Assembly: GCA_013152045.1 (NCBI GenBank)
Contig: JAADGZ010000049.1
Location: 1-6,976, forward strand
Length of the DNA: 6,976 nucleotides
From: Gammaproteobacteria bacterium
Lineage (GTDB): Bacteria; Pseudomonadota; Gammaproteobacteria; UBA6429; Thiohalophilaceae
Direction of reading: 5' to 3'
Below are positions 1 to 6,477 of this stretch, one piece after another. Under the pieces are notes generated by a model, which saw only the letters and a list, made by a program, of their open reading frames with translations, was not told the DNA's origin and searched no databases. The translations under genes were made by a program, and so were the position numbers. Every line of letters begins with the position of its first letter. Within the stretch, counting starts at the first letter, position 1.

Positions 1-178
1 CTTCAAGTACACTACCCGTATTTAATACATTATTCTTGACACCAACAATACGATTGAATATAAACCCAGAAAGGCAGAAAAATGAAATCATATATGATTT
101 ACCACGCATTCTGTTTAACACAAAATATTTTTCCACCTCCCGATATCGATCAATAATATTAACCACCAGATACCTCAT
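1..178 (-). CDS. Partial unidentified gene, last visible gene of the EPS operon (3' end outside window)
   Basis: An open frame on the minus strand runs from an ATG at 178 off the left edge without a stop (59 codons). It overlaps the end of the acyltransferase-sulfotransferase gene by 20 bp, as expected for a co-transcribed operon gene. The ATG at 178 has no clear ribosome binding site. An in-frame GTG at 121 lies downstream of a strong GGGAGGTGG (140-132) and may be the true start, although its spacing is slightly long; an in-frame ATG also lies at 109. The visible protein has a basic, charged start and then a hydrophobic stretch (about residues 28-46: ISFFCLSGFIF and neighbours), so a membrane segment is possible. 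I recognise no family. The first 120 bases are only about 32% G+C, lower than the genes upstream. From its context it should serve polysaccharide assembly or modification, but this is only inferred from position. Confidence 0.5.
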   Translation of the reverse strand, partial: MRYLVVNIIDRYREVEKYFVLNRMRGKSYMISFFCLSGFIFNRIVGVKNNVLNTGSVLE

Positions 179-2126
179 TTTTTGTCGCCAGGAAATCACT
201 ATCCCGTGAAAATTCATATCCCCAGTCTTTCATTTCTTTTTCACATATTTTTTCTATCGATTTAACATGCTTTTCTTCAAGGATGCTATCACGCCAACCA
301 CCGGGCCCCGTTGGTCGATACGCCCGCACACTGGCATGACTAAGCTGAGTATCACACAACTGCGATACCCGACTCATATCAAAGGGTAAATCAAGCTTTT
401 TACAAATACCCTCTATCACGCCAACTTTATCCTGACAAAAATCTTCATACTTTATAAACACGACATTATCAATTTTTTTCGCCGCATTAAGATAAGCTTT
501 CCATCTAAGCGCAAGGCATTTGACCGGATCTTCGCAGTTAACACCCAACCATTCAATTTTCGTCCAGGGCACTTTATGAAAATCTTTCATCTTGCCTATC
601 TTCCAGGTTTTTATTGCGGAACTGGCGAAATCGCGCGGATCACGCACCAGATAGACGATAGTAGTGTTAGGGAACTCCGTCAGAAACTCGTTGATGATCA
701 TCGAAAACCCCGGAACCTTGATCGCATCAAACAGCTGCAGGCGCGGATAATCTCTAACCTTTGTCTTTTTTTGATAAATACCGCGATATGCCTCCCACAC
801 CCACTGCTGCTCGCCTTCTTCGAGATAACGTAGATTACTAACTTCCTTAAACAACAAATCTGATACCGCCGTGGTACCAGAACTCTCCGACCCGACCAAC
901 AGATATTTTCTTTCCTGTGAGGGCCATTTATTTATCAGCCGTATCCATTTTTCACGCAACGTGTCCAGTGTGCCAGATCCGTAAACATTGATCTTGTCTG
1001 TAATCGAACTCTTCACCACGGTGCTAATATAACCGCTTCTGAGAGCCGATACCGAAACCTGGCGCAACATAGACTTTACCGCGATACGCTTAAAACAAAC
1101 AGTAATCAGCTCTTCCGAGCTGTTGCACAATATTTTTTTATACCCCGAATCCTCGGACAGCAGATCATATATTTCATAGCCTTTTTTCTGGTTATGCAAA
1201 ATGCCAAACATATGCGATATATAACCGGGCTGGCCATTTTTAGGGATGTCCATATTAAAACCGGTTTGCAATACATAGACGCGACCGCGCCATAAAAAAC
1301 TGTAGATATAGCCAATAGTCCGACTGGGAGTCGCGACCTTAACCAGCTGTATCTCACCGCAGGAAAATCGCGTATTGATCATCTGCCTGTGAAAATTCTC
1401 CCAAACTGGATTAGCAAATGAGCCAGTTTTACCTCTTGCCACCCAACGCAAGGTGTGCAGTTTTTTTAATCCATCAAAATAATCCTGTGCCTGCTCAACC
1501 GTTTTAGCTTCTTCAAGAACAATATCACCCTCTTTTCGGTAGACTTTCAACGCTTTATTGATCTGATAGCGGCGGTTTCTGCTCAGGCTATGGCAGATAC
1601 CACTCATGCCCTGTTCAATCTTTTCACTATCAAACTGCCAGGAGCTAACCCGGTTCTCGATGGTCAGATAAAACTCGGTGTCCAGATCCCCGAGAAAGGT
1701 GTCGGTTATCGACTTGCGCACCAGCCCAAGACAAAGTTCATCCCAGTTGGCATCCGCGTACCGCAAATGGTATATCACCGCCTTGTATACGCCTTCCTCA
1801 TGCCCTCGTTTAAGCACCAGACCATTGTATTCGATAATCATATTACGGTTATTAACAGGCGCTTCATTGAGAAATAGCTTTCTTGACGACAGAATGCCGC
1901 GACGTGTCACCGATGTATTAATAAGGATACCGATGGCCACCAGTTCCTCTCGCTCCCAGACACGGATTACCTGTGGCCGCATATCGGCGACCACCTCTTT
2001 CAACCAGACACCTATCCAGCCCCAGGACTGGAAATAAGAACAGTCTGCATTTGCCTCGAGCTTCGTCCAGTCAGACTGCAGCAGTTCCATATCAGATACA
2101 GCTGTTAATTCAATATAATAACTCAT
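159..2126 (-). CDS. Fusion of CelD/FemAB-like acyltransferase and sulfotransferase
   Basis: A 655-residue protein with two enzyme halves. Residues about 1-350 resemble the CelD/BcsL acetyltransferase family (Acetyltransf_6, GNAT/FemAB fold): an N-terminal SYFQSWGWIGVWL segment and a core with SLSRNRRYQINKALK (about 180-194) followed by LHTLRWVARGK. Residues about 405-640 look like a PAPS-dependent sulfotransferase. This half has a 5'-phosphosulfate loop LLVGSESSGTT (about 409-419), a 3'-phosphate motif VYLVRDPRDFASS (Arg about 495, Ser about 502) and a C-terminal GGWRD (609-613) followed by a helix ending in DWGYEF. The frame is unbroken between the halves. I chose ATG 2126 because it overlaps the deacetylase stop in a TGATG coupling, with GGAAG upstream; a TTG one codon earlier is less likely. 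The likely role is acylation and sulfation of the EPS or its precursor in the cytoplasm. XrtA loci often carry a separate FemAB-like protein after the deacetylase, but I know of no usual sulfotransferase fusion there. The acceptors are unknown. Confidence 0.87.
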   Translation of the reverse strand: MSYYIELTAVSDMELLQSDWTKLEANADCSYFQSWGWIGVWLKEVVADMRPQVIRVWEREELVAIGILINTSVTRRGILSSRKLFLNEAPVNNRNMIIEYNGLVLKRGHEEGVYKAVIYHLRYADANWDELCLGLVRKSITDTFLGDLDTEFYLTIENRVSSWQFDSEKIEQGMSGICHSLSRNRRYQINKALKVYRKEGDIVLEEAKTVEQAQDYFDGLKKLHTLRWVARGKTGSFANPVWENFHRQMINTRFSCGEIQLVKVATPSRTIGYIYSFLWRGRVYVLQTGFNMDIPKNGQPGYISHMFGILHNQKKGYEIYDLLSEDSGYKKILCNSSEELITVCFKRIAVKSMLRQVSVSALRSGYISTVVKSSITDKINVYGSGTLDTLREKWIRLINKWPSQERKYLLVGSESSGTTAVSDLLFKEVSNLRYLEEGEQQWVWEAYRGIYQKKTKVRDYPRLQLFDAIKVPGFSMIINEFLTEFPNTTIVYLVRDPRDFASSAIKTWKIGKMKDFHKVPWTKIEWLGVNCEDPVKCLALRWKAYLNAAKKIDNVVFIKYEDFCQDKVGVIEGICKKLDLPFDMSRVSQLCDTQLSHASVRAYRPTGPGGWRDSILEEKHVKSIEKICEKEMKDWGYEFSRDSDFLATKNEVSGG

Positions 2127-2980
2127 CAACCGGCTTCCAGAAGGTCCAGGCTAGTCAGCACCTCCACCGCAGTGGTAAATTCAAAATCATTTAGCAGCTG
2201 CTGTAGCCGTGTTTCGCAGCGAGCGAGATTGTTATAGTGACGGAAACGGGAAAACAGGCTCGCATTTATCCTCGGCTGTTGCGGATCAATCTCCCATGGG
2301 TGCAAATAGAAAATAAATGGTTGCTGTCGCCTGTTCACCTGATTCAATCCAGCCTTTGATAGTGCATACGGATACAAACGAAAATAACCACCGCCGGCAA
2401 TCGGCAGCTTATAGTTGAGCAGTTTTGCGATAGACAGCGGAAACTCTACCAAAGAATGACCAGCCGGTGTTTTAAGCACATGCGGCACCTCTTCTGCATC
2501 GGGGATACCATAGCGGTCATGACGTACTGGAAAAATGCTCGAATCATATTCAAAACCGGCTTCGGCCAGAATATCCAACGCCCACAATGAGTTGCCAGTG
2601 ATCGAGTAACTGGCGGCACGATAACCTCTTACCGGTTGCTGCACTATATCTTCCAGCAGAGATTTAGAACGTATGGTTTCTTCGCGAAAAACTTCAGCGG
2701 TTTGATTATAAATCAATTGGTGGCTATAGCCATGACTGGCAACTTCATGACCGCGCCGTGCGATCTCCTTAACAAGGCTTCTGTTCCGGTCTGCGACCCA
2801 GCCTAAAACAAAAAACGTGGCCTTCACCTGCGCCTCATCAAATATATCCATCAACCGCTGCGTGTTTTTCTCTACCCGCAGCGGATGTTTATCCCAATCA
2901 CTTTGATCAATGTTTTTCGCAAAAGCCGATACCTGAAAATAATCTTCAACATCTACCGTTAAAGCATTTTGAATAACCAT
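2126..2980 (-). CDS. XrtA-system polysaccharide deacetylase (NodB domain plus DUF3473)
   Basis: A 284-residue carbohydrate esterase family 4 protein that removes acetyl groups from N-acetylated sugars, presumably of the EPS. The start matches the XrtA-associated deacetylase type: ALTVDVEDYFQV (6-17) carries the catalytic and metal-site acidic residues. ASHGYSH (81-87) gives the two metal-binding histidines, RGYRAASYSI (118-127) is motif 3, and FYLHPWEID (224-232) is the late motif with the catalytic His. The C-terminal part (GGGYFRLYPY at 196-205, SRFRHYNNL at 244-252) is the DUF3473 extension characteristic of the exosortase A set. No signal peptide or membrane segment is visible, so it may act in the cytoplasm or depend on another route. 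The ATG at 2980 lies 24 bp after the kinase stop and has no good Shine-Dalgarno sequence. The start is supported by the family's usual N-terminus. Its stop overlaps the next ATG by one base. Confidence 0.93.
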   Translation of the reverse strand: MVIQNALTVDVEDYFQVSAFAKNIDQSDWDKHPLRVEKNTQRLMDIFDEAQVKATFFVLGWVADRNRSLVKEIARRGHEVASHGYSHQLIYNQTAEVFREETIRSKSLLEDIVQQPVRGYRAASYSITGNSLWALDILAEAGFEYDSSIFPVRHDRYGIPDAEEVPHVLKTPAGHSLVEFPLSIAKLLNYKLPIAGGGYFRLYPYALSKAGLNQVNRRQQPFIFYLHPWEIDPQQPRINASLFSRFRHYNNLARCETRLQQLLNDFEFTTAVEVLTSLDLLEAG

Positions 2981-3004
2981 AAAATTTGTTCGCAGCTGGA
3001 ATTC

Positions 3005-3895
3005 TTATTTTTCGCCATAATAACCATAGTAATAACTGCCACGGCCGGAGATACCTTCACTCTTATTCATCACCAGGCCGGTTGCCTGATCTTCAGAGAT
3101 CATATCCAACGCCTCATCGACCAGCGCCTGCGGTGTTTTTCCGGCCTCAATAACGAACACTACCTGCCCCACCAGAGTGGTTAGCACCTGTGTTTGCGGC
3201 GTCGGTAGTAACGGCGGCCCGTCAAAAATAATAATACGGTCATCATAACGTTCGCCAATCTCGGTGACCAGCTCCGACATCCGTTTACTAGCCAAAAGCT
3301 CAGTGACAAAATCATGCTGCTTACCCGCTGAAATCAAGCACAACTCTGGTATATCAGTGCGCAATATTGCATCACCAACAGAAAATTTTTCATTTTCCAG
3401 CATATCGACCAGACCCGGTCTGTCCGCTATACCCAGCGCGCGGCTGGCACCATGACGACTGACATCACAATCGACCAGCAGCACCGTATTATCGCGCTCG
3501 TGCGCAATCGATAAGGCAAGATTGATTGCCGTGTGCGTCTTGCCTTCGCCAGAAATCGTACTGGTGACTAAAATCAGGTTACCTTTTTCCAGCAATGACG
3601 CTGACCGACCGAACGCGTTCGACAACAAAGGGCGTTTGATACGACGATACTCGTCGGCAAAAACCGGCCCCAGGTTCGACCCCTGCACCAGCATATTATT
3701 TTTACGCAACAGCTCTTCGATATAAACGTTACCGCTATCCTTTTGCGGTGGCTGGCTACCAGCATCACGAATAACCGTCGGCGCTTCACTTTTATCATCA
3801 ACCGGTTTAAAAAACTGACTTCCCGTGTGTCCAGCTTTCGCGACTAACTCAGTAATCGTAGCGCCACTATCCTCTTTTTCCATTTTTTGATTCAT
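3005..3895 (-). CDS. XrtA-associated tyrosine autokinase (BY-kinase, CpsD/EpsG type)
   Basis: A 296-residue bacterial tyrosine kinase that works with the chain-length protein encoded just upstream to control EPS polymerisation and export. The N-terminal 75 residues are polar and probably disordered, followed by the helix EYRRIKRPLL (82-91) often seen before the catalytic core. Walker A is TSTISGEGKTH (111-121, Lys119), Walker A' is LLVDCDV (139-145) and Walker B is IIIFDGPPLL (221-230, Asp225). The C-terminus is a tyrosine cluster, YYYGYYGEK (288-296), the usual autophosphorylation site. It has no membrane segment, so its activating partner should be the cytoplasmic part of the chain-length protein, as in the split CapA/CapB arrangement. 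The start codon lies 3 bp after the preceding stop, with GGGA in the end of that gene as a weak ribosome binding site. Translational coupling is likely. Confidence 0.94.
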   Translation of the reverse strand: MNQKMEKEDSGATITELVAKAGHTGSQFFKPVDDKSEAPTVIRDAGSQPPQKDSGNVYIEELLRKNNMLVQGSNLGPVFADEYRRIKRPLLSNAFGRSASLLEKGNLILVTSTISGEGKTHTAINLALSIAHERDNTVLLVDCDVSRHGASRALGIADRPGLVDMLENEKFSVGDAILRTDIPELCLISAGKQHDFVTELLASKRMSELVTEIGERYDDRIIIFDGPPLLPTPQTQVLTTLVGQVVFVIEAGKTPQALVDEALDMISEDQATGLVMNKSEGISGRGSYYYGYYGEK

Positions 3896-3898
3896 CTG

Positions 3899-5467
3899 CT
3901 ATTTTCCCGCCATTGAAGCGAATAGTGCTGTGCCCGAGTCTCGCAGTATAAAAACAGCGCCAAAAACAACCACCAGCAAAAGAGTGGCTGTGACGAACGA
4001 CGATAACTGCATACGCCGTCTTCTTTTATGCTCAGGAGATAAATATAAACTCACTGAACCCAACACGGGCAAACCCGTCGCGTTACTTATCTGAGTTAAA
4101 TCAATAAACGTCGGCTGCAATGTAAAACGAAGAAAGCTCCATGCCAGCCCTGCCATCAGCGCCACTAACAATACCACACTTAAAAACAGCATTCGGTTCG
4201 GCCCGGAAGGTTGATACGGCACAATCGGCGGCTCAATCACCCGAAAGGTGATATCACTGGCGCTTTGACCAGCGTTTTGCGCAAGCTGCGCAGACTCCCG
4301 CCGCTCCACCAGATCCAGATAACGCTCTCTGGTCACTTCATAACCACGATTCAGCTTTGCCAGATTAGCCTCGACTTCCGGAATAACATCAATCGAAGAG
4401 CGCAATTTTTTTACATAAGCATTCTGCTCCTTCAGCTGTATCTTTAAGGTTTCAACATCAACACTGGCCTTGCTTAACTCTACCTTTACTTCCTGATAAA
4501 CCGGGTTAAATTCATTCGACGAGTCATCATCAGAAATATCACCCGATACCATTTCACCCGTTTCCGGCGCGGCTTGTAACTCTTCGATTATGGCACGCAA
4601 TGCCCGTACATCGGGATGACGATCAGTATAGGAATTAAGCAAGAAATCTAGTTGCATCTGATATTCTTTTATTTTTTTCGCATTAGCTGATAAATAACCA
4701 GAGCTGCTTAATATCGGATTCTCGCCTTTGAGCTGCCGATTCAATTCAGAGTAACGACGCTCTGCCAAGCGCAGCGCAGAAGTGGTGGCTTCAACAGAAT
4801 CCTGCGCGCGCTGTAGACGCATATAATAGCCGCCACGCTCGTCGGGCATAAAACCAACATTCTCTTTCTTGAATTGCGCGAGCTTTTGTTCAGCCAGTGT
4901 CAGGCGCTCTTCATACACCGCTATCTGTGAATCCAGAAATTTTTGCGCAGACACAGTATCGGTTCGGGTAGAATTCAGAGTATCCTCAATCATGGTATTC
5001 AGTAAATTAGATACCACTTGGTAAGCCCGGTTCGCCGAATTACTTTGATAACTTATCTCGTAAATATTACTTTTTGTTTCCCATTTCTTCTTAGTACCAC
5101 CACCTTTAATGGAAATCTCTCCGGCCAAGCGCTCTACAATCTCTTCACGTTCTGCCGACGTCTCCGCCTCTAGATCCATATCCGTCTCTCTTACCACTGA
5201 CATCAGGTTGTCACGGCTCAACAGGACGCGCGCCATCACCTGTAGCTCATCGCTGGTATCTGTCTCTGGCGCCAGACCTTTTAACAACGGTTTCAATACC
5301 GAAGAGGTGTCGATATAAACTACTGCTTTTGCGCTAAATTGATCTGGCATGGAAAAAACCAGTGGCCAGCCGATGATAGCAACCAGCCAGCTAACGACAA
5401 GCGCCGACCAGCGATATCTCCACATACCATGAAGATAGCCGTAGATCTGGGTTAACTGTTCATTCAT
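3899..5467 (-). CDS. XrtA-system chain-length determinant protein (Wzz/PCP family)
   Basis: A 522-residue inner-membrane polysaccharide co-polymerase that sets EPS chain length and couples to the tyrosine kinase. Transmembrane segment 1 is at about 21-39, preceded by the short cytoplasmic start MNEQLTQIYGYLHGMWRYRW. The large periplasmic part contains long coiled-coil stretches (about 175-250 and 325-400), including the arginine-rich TRERYLDLVERRESAQLAQ (379-397). A proline-rich motif EPPIVPYQPSGPNR (412-425) leads into transmembrane segment 2 (about 426-446). A cytoplasmic loop with KRRRR (481-485) precedes a third hydrophobic segment (about 489-508), typical of the EPS/XrtA form rather than two-helix O-antigen Wzz. 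It is the first gene of the operon here. The ATG at 5467 has only a weak AGG upstream, 11 bases away. No outer-membrane export (Wza-like) gene lies upstream, where many such loci have one. Confidence 0.93.
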   Translation of the reverse strand: MNEQLTQIYGYLHGMWRYRWSALVVSWLVAIIGWPLVFSMPDQFSAKAVVYIDTSSVLKPLLKGLAPETDTSDELQVMARVLLSRDNLMSVVRETDMDLEAETSAEREEIVERLAGEISIKGGGTKKKWETKSNIYEISYQSNSANRAYQVVSNLLNTMIEDTLNSTRTDTVSAQKFLDSQIAVYEERLTLAEQKLAQFKKENVGFMPDERGGYYMRLQRAQDSVEATTSALRLAERRYSELNRQLKGENPILSSSGYLSANAKKIKEYQMQLDFLLNSYTDRHPDVRALRAIIEELQAAPETGEMVSGDISDDDSSNEFNPVYQEVKVELSKASVDVETLKIQLKEQNAYVKKLRSSIDVIPEVEANLAKLNRGYEVTRERYLDLVERRESAQLAQNAGQSASDITFRVIEPPIVPYQPSGPNRMLFLSVVLLVALMAGLAWSFLRFTLQPTFIDLTQISNATGLPVLGSVSLYLSPEHKRRRRMQLSSFVTATLLLVVVFGAVFILRDSGTALFASMAGK

Positions 5468-5500
5468 TGAAATAAAAACCTAATAAAAACACAAAGTTAA

Positions 5501-5529
5501 GCGAGCGCAAAGCACACTTTGCCACTCGC
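5501..5529 (-). promoter_or_regulatory. Strong hairpin in the leader of the EPS operon
   Basis: Arms GCGAG (5501-5505) with CTCGC (5525-5529) and GCAAAG (5507-5512) with CTTTGC (5517-5522) pair perfectly around a 4-base loop, with one base opposed by two between the stems. In the minus-strand transcript it would sit about 20-47 nt after the predicted start and 33 nt before the chain-length ATG. The following bases are T-rich but interrupted (TTAACTTTGTGTTTTTATT), so it could be an attenuator, a stabilising 5' structure or a protein-binding site. The structure is seen directly; the function is inferred. Confidence 0.55.
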
Positions 5530-5553
5530 CGGAAATTCCATAATACTTAGGCA

Positions 5554-5582
5554 ATTATAGTTCATCTACACCAAAAAACACT
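5554..5582 (-). promoter_or_regulatory. Predicted sigma-70-type promoter of the EPS operon
   Basis: Read on the minus strand, a perfect TATAAT occupies 5559-5554. At the 17-bp spacing (5582-5577) the -35 reads AGTGTT, a poor match to TTGACA. The predicted start is near 5547, giving a leader of about 80 nt. The poor -35 next to a CRP-like box suggests an activator-dependent promoter. Confidence 0.5.
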
Positions 5583-5597
5583 GTTATCACGGTCACA
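5582..5597. promoter_or_regulatory. CRP-like binding site upstream of the EPS operon
   Basis: The sequence TGTTATCACGGTCACA fits the CRP pattern TGTGA-N6-TCACA in 9 of 10 defined bases, with a perfect second half-site. Its centre is about 42 bp upstream of the start predicted from the TATAAT at 5559-5554, the classic class II activator position. The regulator could be CRP, Vfr, Clp or a relative; the sequence does not decide. Confidence 0.45.
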
Positions 5598-5720
5598 GAT
5601 TACAACGATATCGATAGTCAGACTTACCCGTCACTTTTTTTTACACTACTCCAATATTTATTAACTCTATGATTTTTATAGCATTTTAAACAAAAGCAAA
5701 AACCATCTATTGTAATTGCC

Positions 5721-5745
5721 ATGACAAACTAATCTTATGTGTCAT
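5721..5745. repeat. Inverted repeat ATGACA-N13-TGTCAT, possible enhancer site
   Basis: Six-base arms at 5721-5726 and 5740-5745 are perfect reverse complements. The centre lies about 113 bp before the start predicted for the sigma-54 promoter, within the usual range for an enhancer-binding activator. The arms are short and chance occurrence is possible. Confidence 0.3.
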
Positions 5746-5746
5746 A

Positions 5747-5762
5747 AAACATTACAATGTTT
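5747..5762. repeat. 16-bp perfect palindrome AAACATT-AC-AATGTTT, possible activator site
   Basis: Arms 5747-5753 and 5756-5762 are perfect 7-bp reverse complements around a 2-bp centre. It lies about 91 bp upstream of the predicted sigma-54 transcription start, a normal place for an upstream activating sequence. PrsR-type activators are known to work with sigma-54 on PEP-CTERM genes, so a PrsR-like protein is the first candidate, by inference only. Confidence 0.4.
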
Positions 5763-5819
5763 GTATAATAAAACACCCTAATGATAAATTATATCTTGCA
5801 AATCATTTAGTTACAAAAC

Positions 5820-5835
5820 TGGCATGACACCTGCA
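5820..5835 (+). promoter_or_regulatory. Sigma-54 (RpoN) promoter of the PEP-CTERM gene
   Basis: TGGCATGACACCTGCA matches the RpoN consensus TGGCACG-N4-TTGCA at all but two defined positions. The invariant GG (5821-5822) and GC (5833-5834) have the exact required spacing. Transcription should start near 5846, giving a leader of about 65 nt before the ATG at 5911. Such promoters need an ATP-driven activator. In several EPS-producing bacteria PEP-CTERM genes are under PrsK/PrsR and RpoN, which fits this placement. Confidence 0.8.
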
Positions 5836-5850
5836 TAGTAAAAGGCAAGT

Positions 5851-5870
5851 CGGTATTTAAACCGTTTTTT
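5851..5870 (+). promoter_or_regulatory. Small leader hairpin followed by six T residues
   Basis: CGGT (5851-5854) and ACCG (5861-5864) pair around a 6-base loop and are followed directly by TTTTTT (5865-5870). It would lie at about +6 to +25 of the sigma-54 transcript. The stem is only 4 bp, so strong termination is unlikely; a 5' stabilising or pausing element is possible. Confidence 0.3.
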
Positions 5871-5897
5871 ACGAAGACAAACTTTACAGAAACAATT

Positions 5898-5903
5898 AAG
5901 GAG
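5898..5903 (+). promoter_or_regulatory. Ribosome binding site of the PEP-CTERM gene
   Basis: AAGGAG lies 7 bases before the ATG at 5911. It is the best-formed Shine-Dalgarno of the complete genes here, consistent with a highly translated secreted protein and with this start codon. Confidence 0.85.
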
Positions 5904-5910
5904 ACGAAAA

Positions 5911-6477
5911 ATGAAAAAAACCACCAAACTACTCGCTGCGGTTGCGCTAACAGCCTTTGCTGGTGTAGCCAGCGCAGTACCGATCATTGGAGGCATCTCG
6001 TTCAGCAGTAATAACAATGCAAGCTGGGATGCCGTTGATTCACTATGGAATATAACAACTATCCCATTATCAACCGGCATTGCATTTAATGATGGCGATA
6101 ATGGCTATGATCAAACCGTTGTATCTTCTAACGGCGACTTTACCGGCACTACCGCATTCGACAAGGTTAACTTTTTTGATTTCCAGTTTTCTCCACTAGC
6201 ACCAACACAGCTGTGGCAATTTACGATGGGTGCTACCGACTACTCATTCCTGATGACTTCTGTTACCTACCTATCTCAAGGTAATAGCACCATTACATTA
6301 GAAGGAACCGGTGTCCTGTCTATGACAGGAAAAGATGACACTGTTGGCACATGGGACTTCTCAGGAAACAGAATCTCATTCTCATCTTCTGCTGTACCAG
6401 AACCAGCAATCACTCTGTTATTAGCCACTGGCTTAATCGGTTTTGGTTTTGCACGCAAAGCTCGTAAAGCTGCTTAA
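5911..6477 (+). CDS. PEP-CTERM sorting-domain surface protein
   Basis: A 188-residue exported protein. Residues 1-22 are a Sec signal peptide (MKKTTK, hydrophobic core, ASA before the cut). The C-terminus is a textbook PEP-CTERM signal: VPEP (162-165), a hydrophobic helix (166-180) and a basic tail ARKARKAA (181-188). Exosortase A, encoded elsewhere, is expected to cleave near the PEP and transfer the protein to the surface or EPS. The mature middle part is rich in Ser, Thr, Asn, Gly and aromatic residues and lacks cysteine. It shows the pattern LWQFTMG...YSFLMTSV, then LEGTGVLSMTGKDDTVGTWDFS (in part, 130-151), shared by many small PEP-CTERM proteins of unknown exact role. It is single-gene, with its own sigma-54 promoter and terminator, and faces away from the EPS operon. 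A structural or adhesive role in the EPS matrix is inferred. Confidence 0.95.
   Translation: MKKTTKLLAAVALTAFAGVASAVPIIGGISFSSNNNASWDAVDSLWNITTIPLSTGIAFNDGDNGYDQTVVSSNGDFTGTTAFDKVNFFDFQFSPLAPTQLWQFTMGATDYSFLMTSVTYLSQGNSTITLEGTGVLSMTGKDDTVGTWDFSGNRISFSSSAVPEPAITLLLATGLIGFGFARKARKAA

Larger units (their letters stand above)
5468..5910. other. Divergent intergenic control region
   Basis: A 443-bp AT-rich stretch between the divergent EPS operon and PEP-CTERM gene. No convincing coding frame was seen. Its left third carries the EPS-side leader hairpin, -10 element and CRP-like box. Its right part carries inverted repeats and a sigma-54 promoter reading toward the PEP-CTERM gene. The middle (about 5605-5705) holds only short palindromes such as CGATATCG (5606-5613) and poly-T/A runs with no clear meaning. 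Confidence 0.85.

Noticed and set aside
141..150. CGATATCGAT, repeated at 5606-5615
   Set aside because: A 10-bp match between a coding region and an intergenic region, itself made of simple palindromes, with no shared context; it is easily chance.
576..833. Plus-strand open frames inside the minus-strand operon genes (for example 576-833, 1590-1877, 1678-2037, 4211-4447)
   Set aside because: They lie entirely within well-supported genes on the other strand, show no domain motifs and have composition expected of antisense shadows.
5740..5769. TGTCAT and TATAAT as a sigma-70 promoter for the PEP-CTERM gene
   Set aside because: The -35 is weak and its 18-bp spacing not ideal, the element overlaps the palindrome, and the sigma-54 promoter downstream is far better. 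It could be a minor extra promoter.
5811..6080. Minus-strand frame of 89 codons across the start of the PEP-CTERM gene
   Set aside because: It is antisense to a clearly real gene with signal peptide and ribosome binding site, and covers the sigma-54 promoter; no family features were seen.
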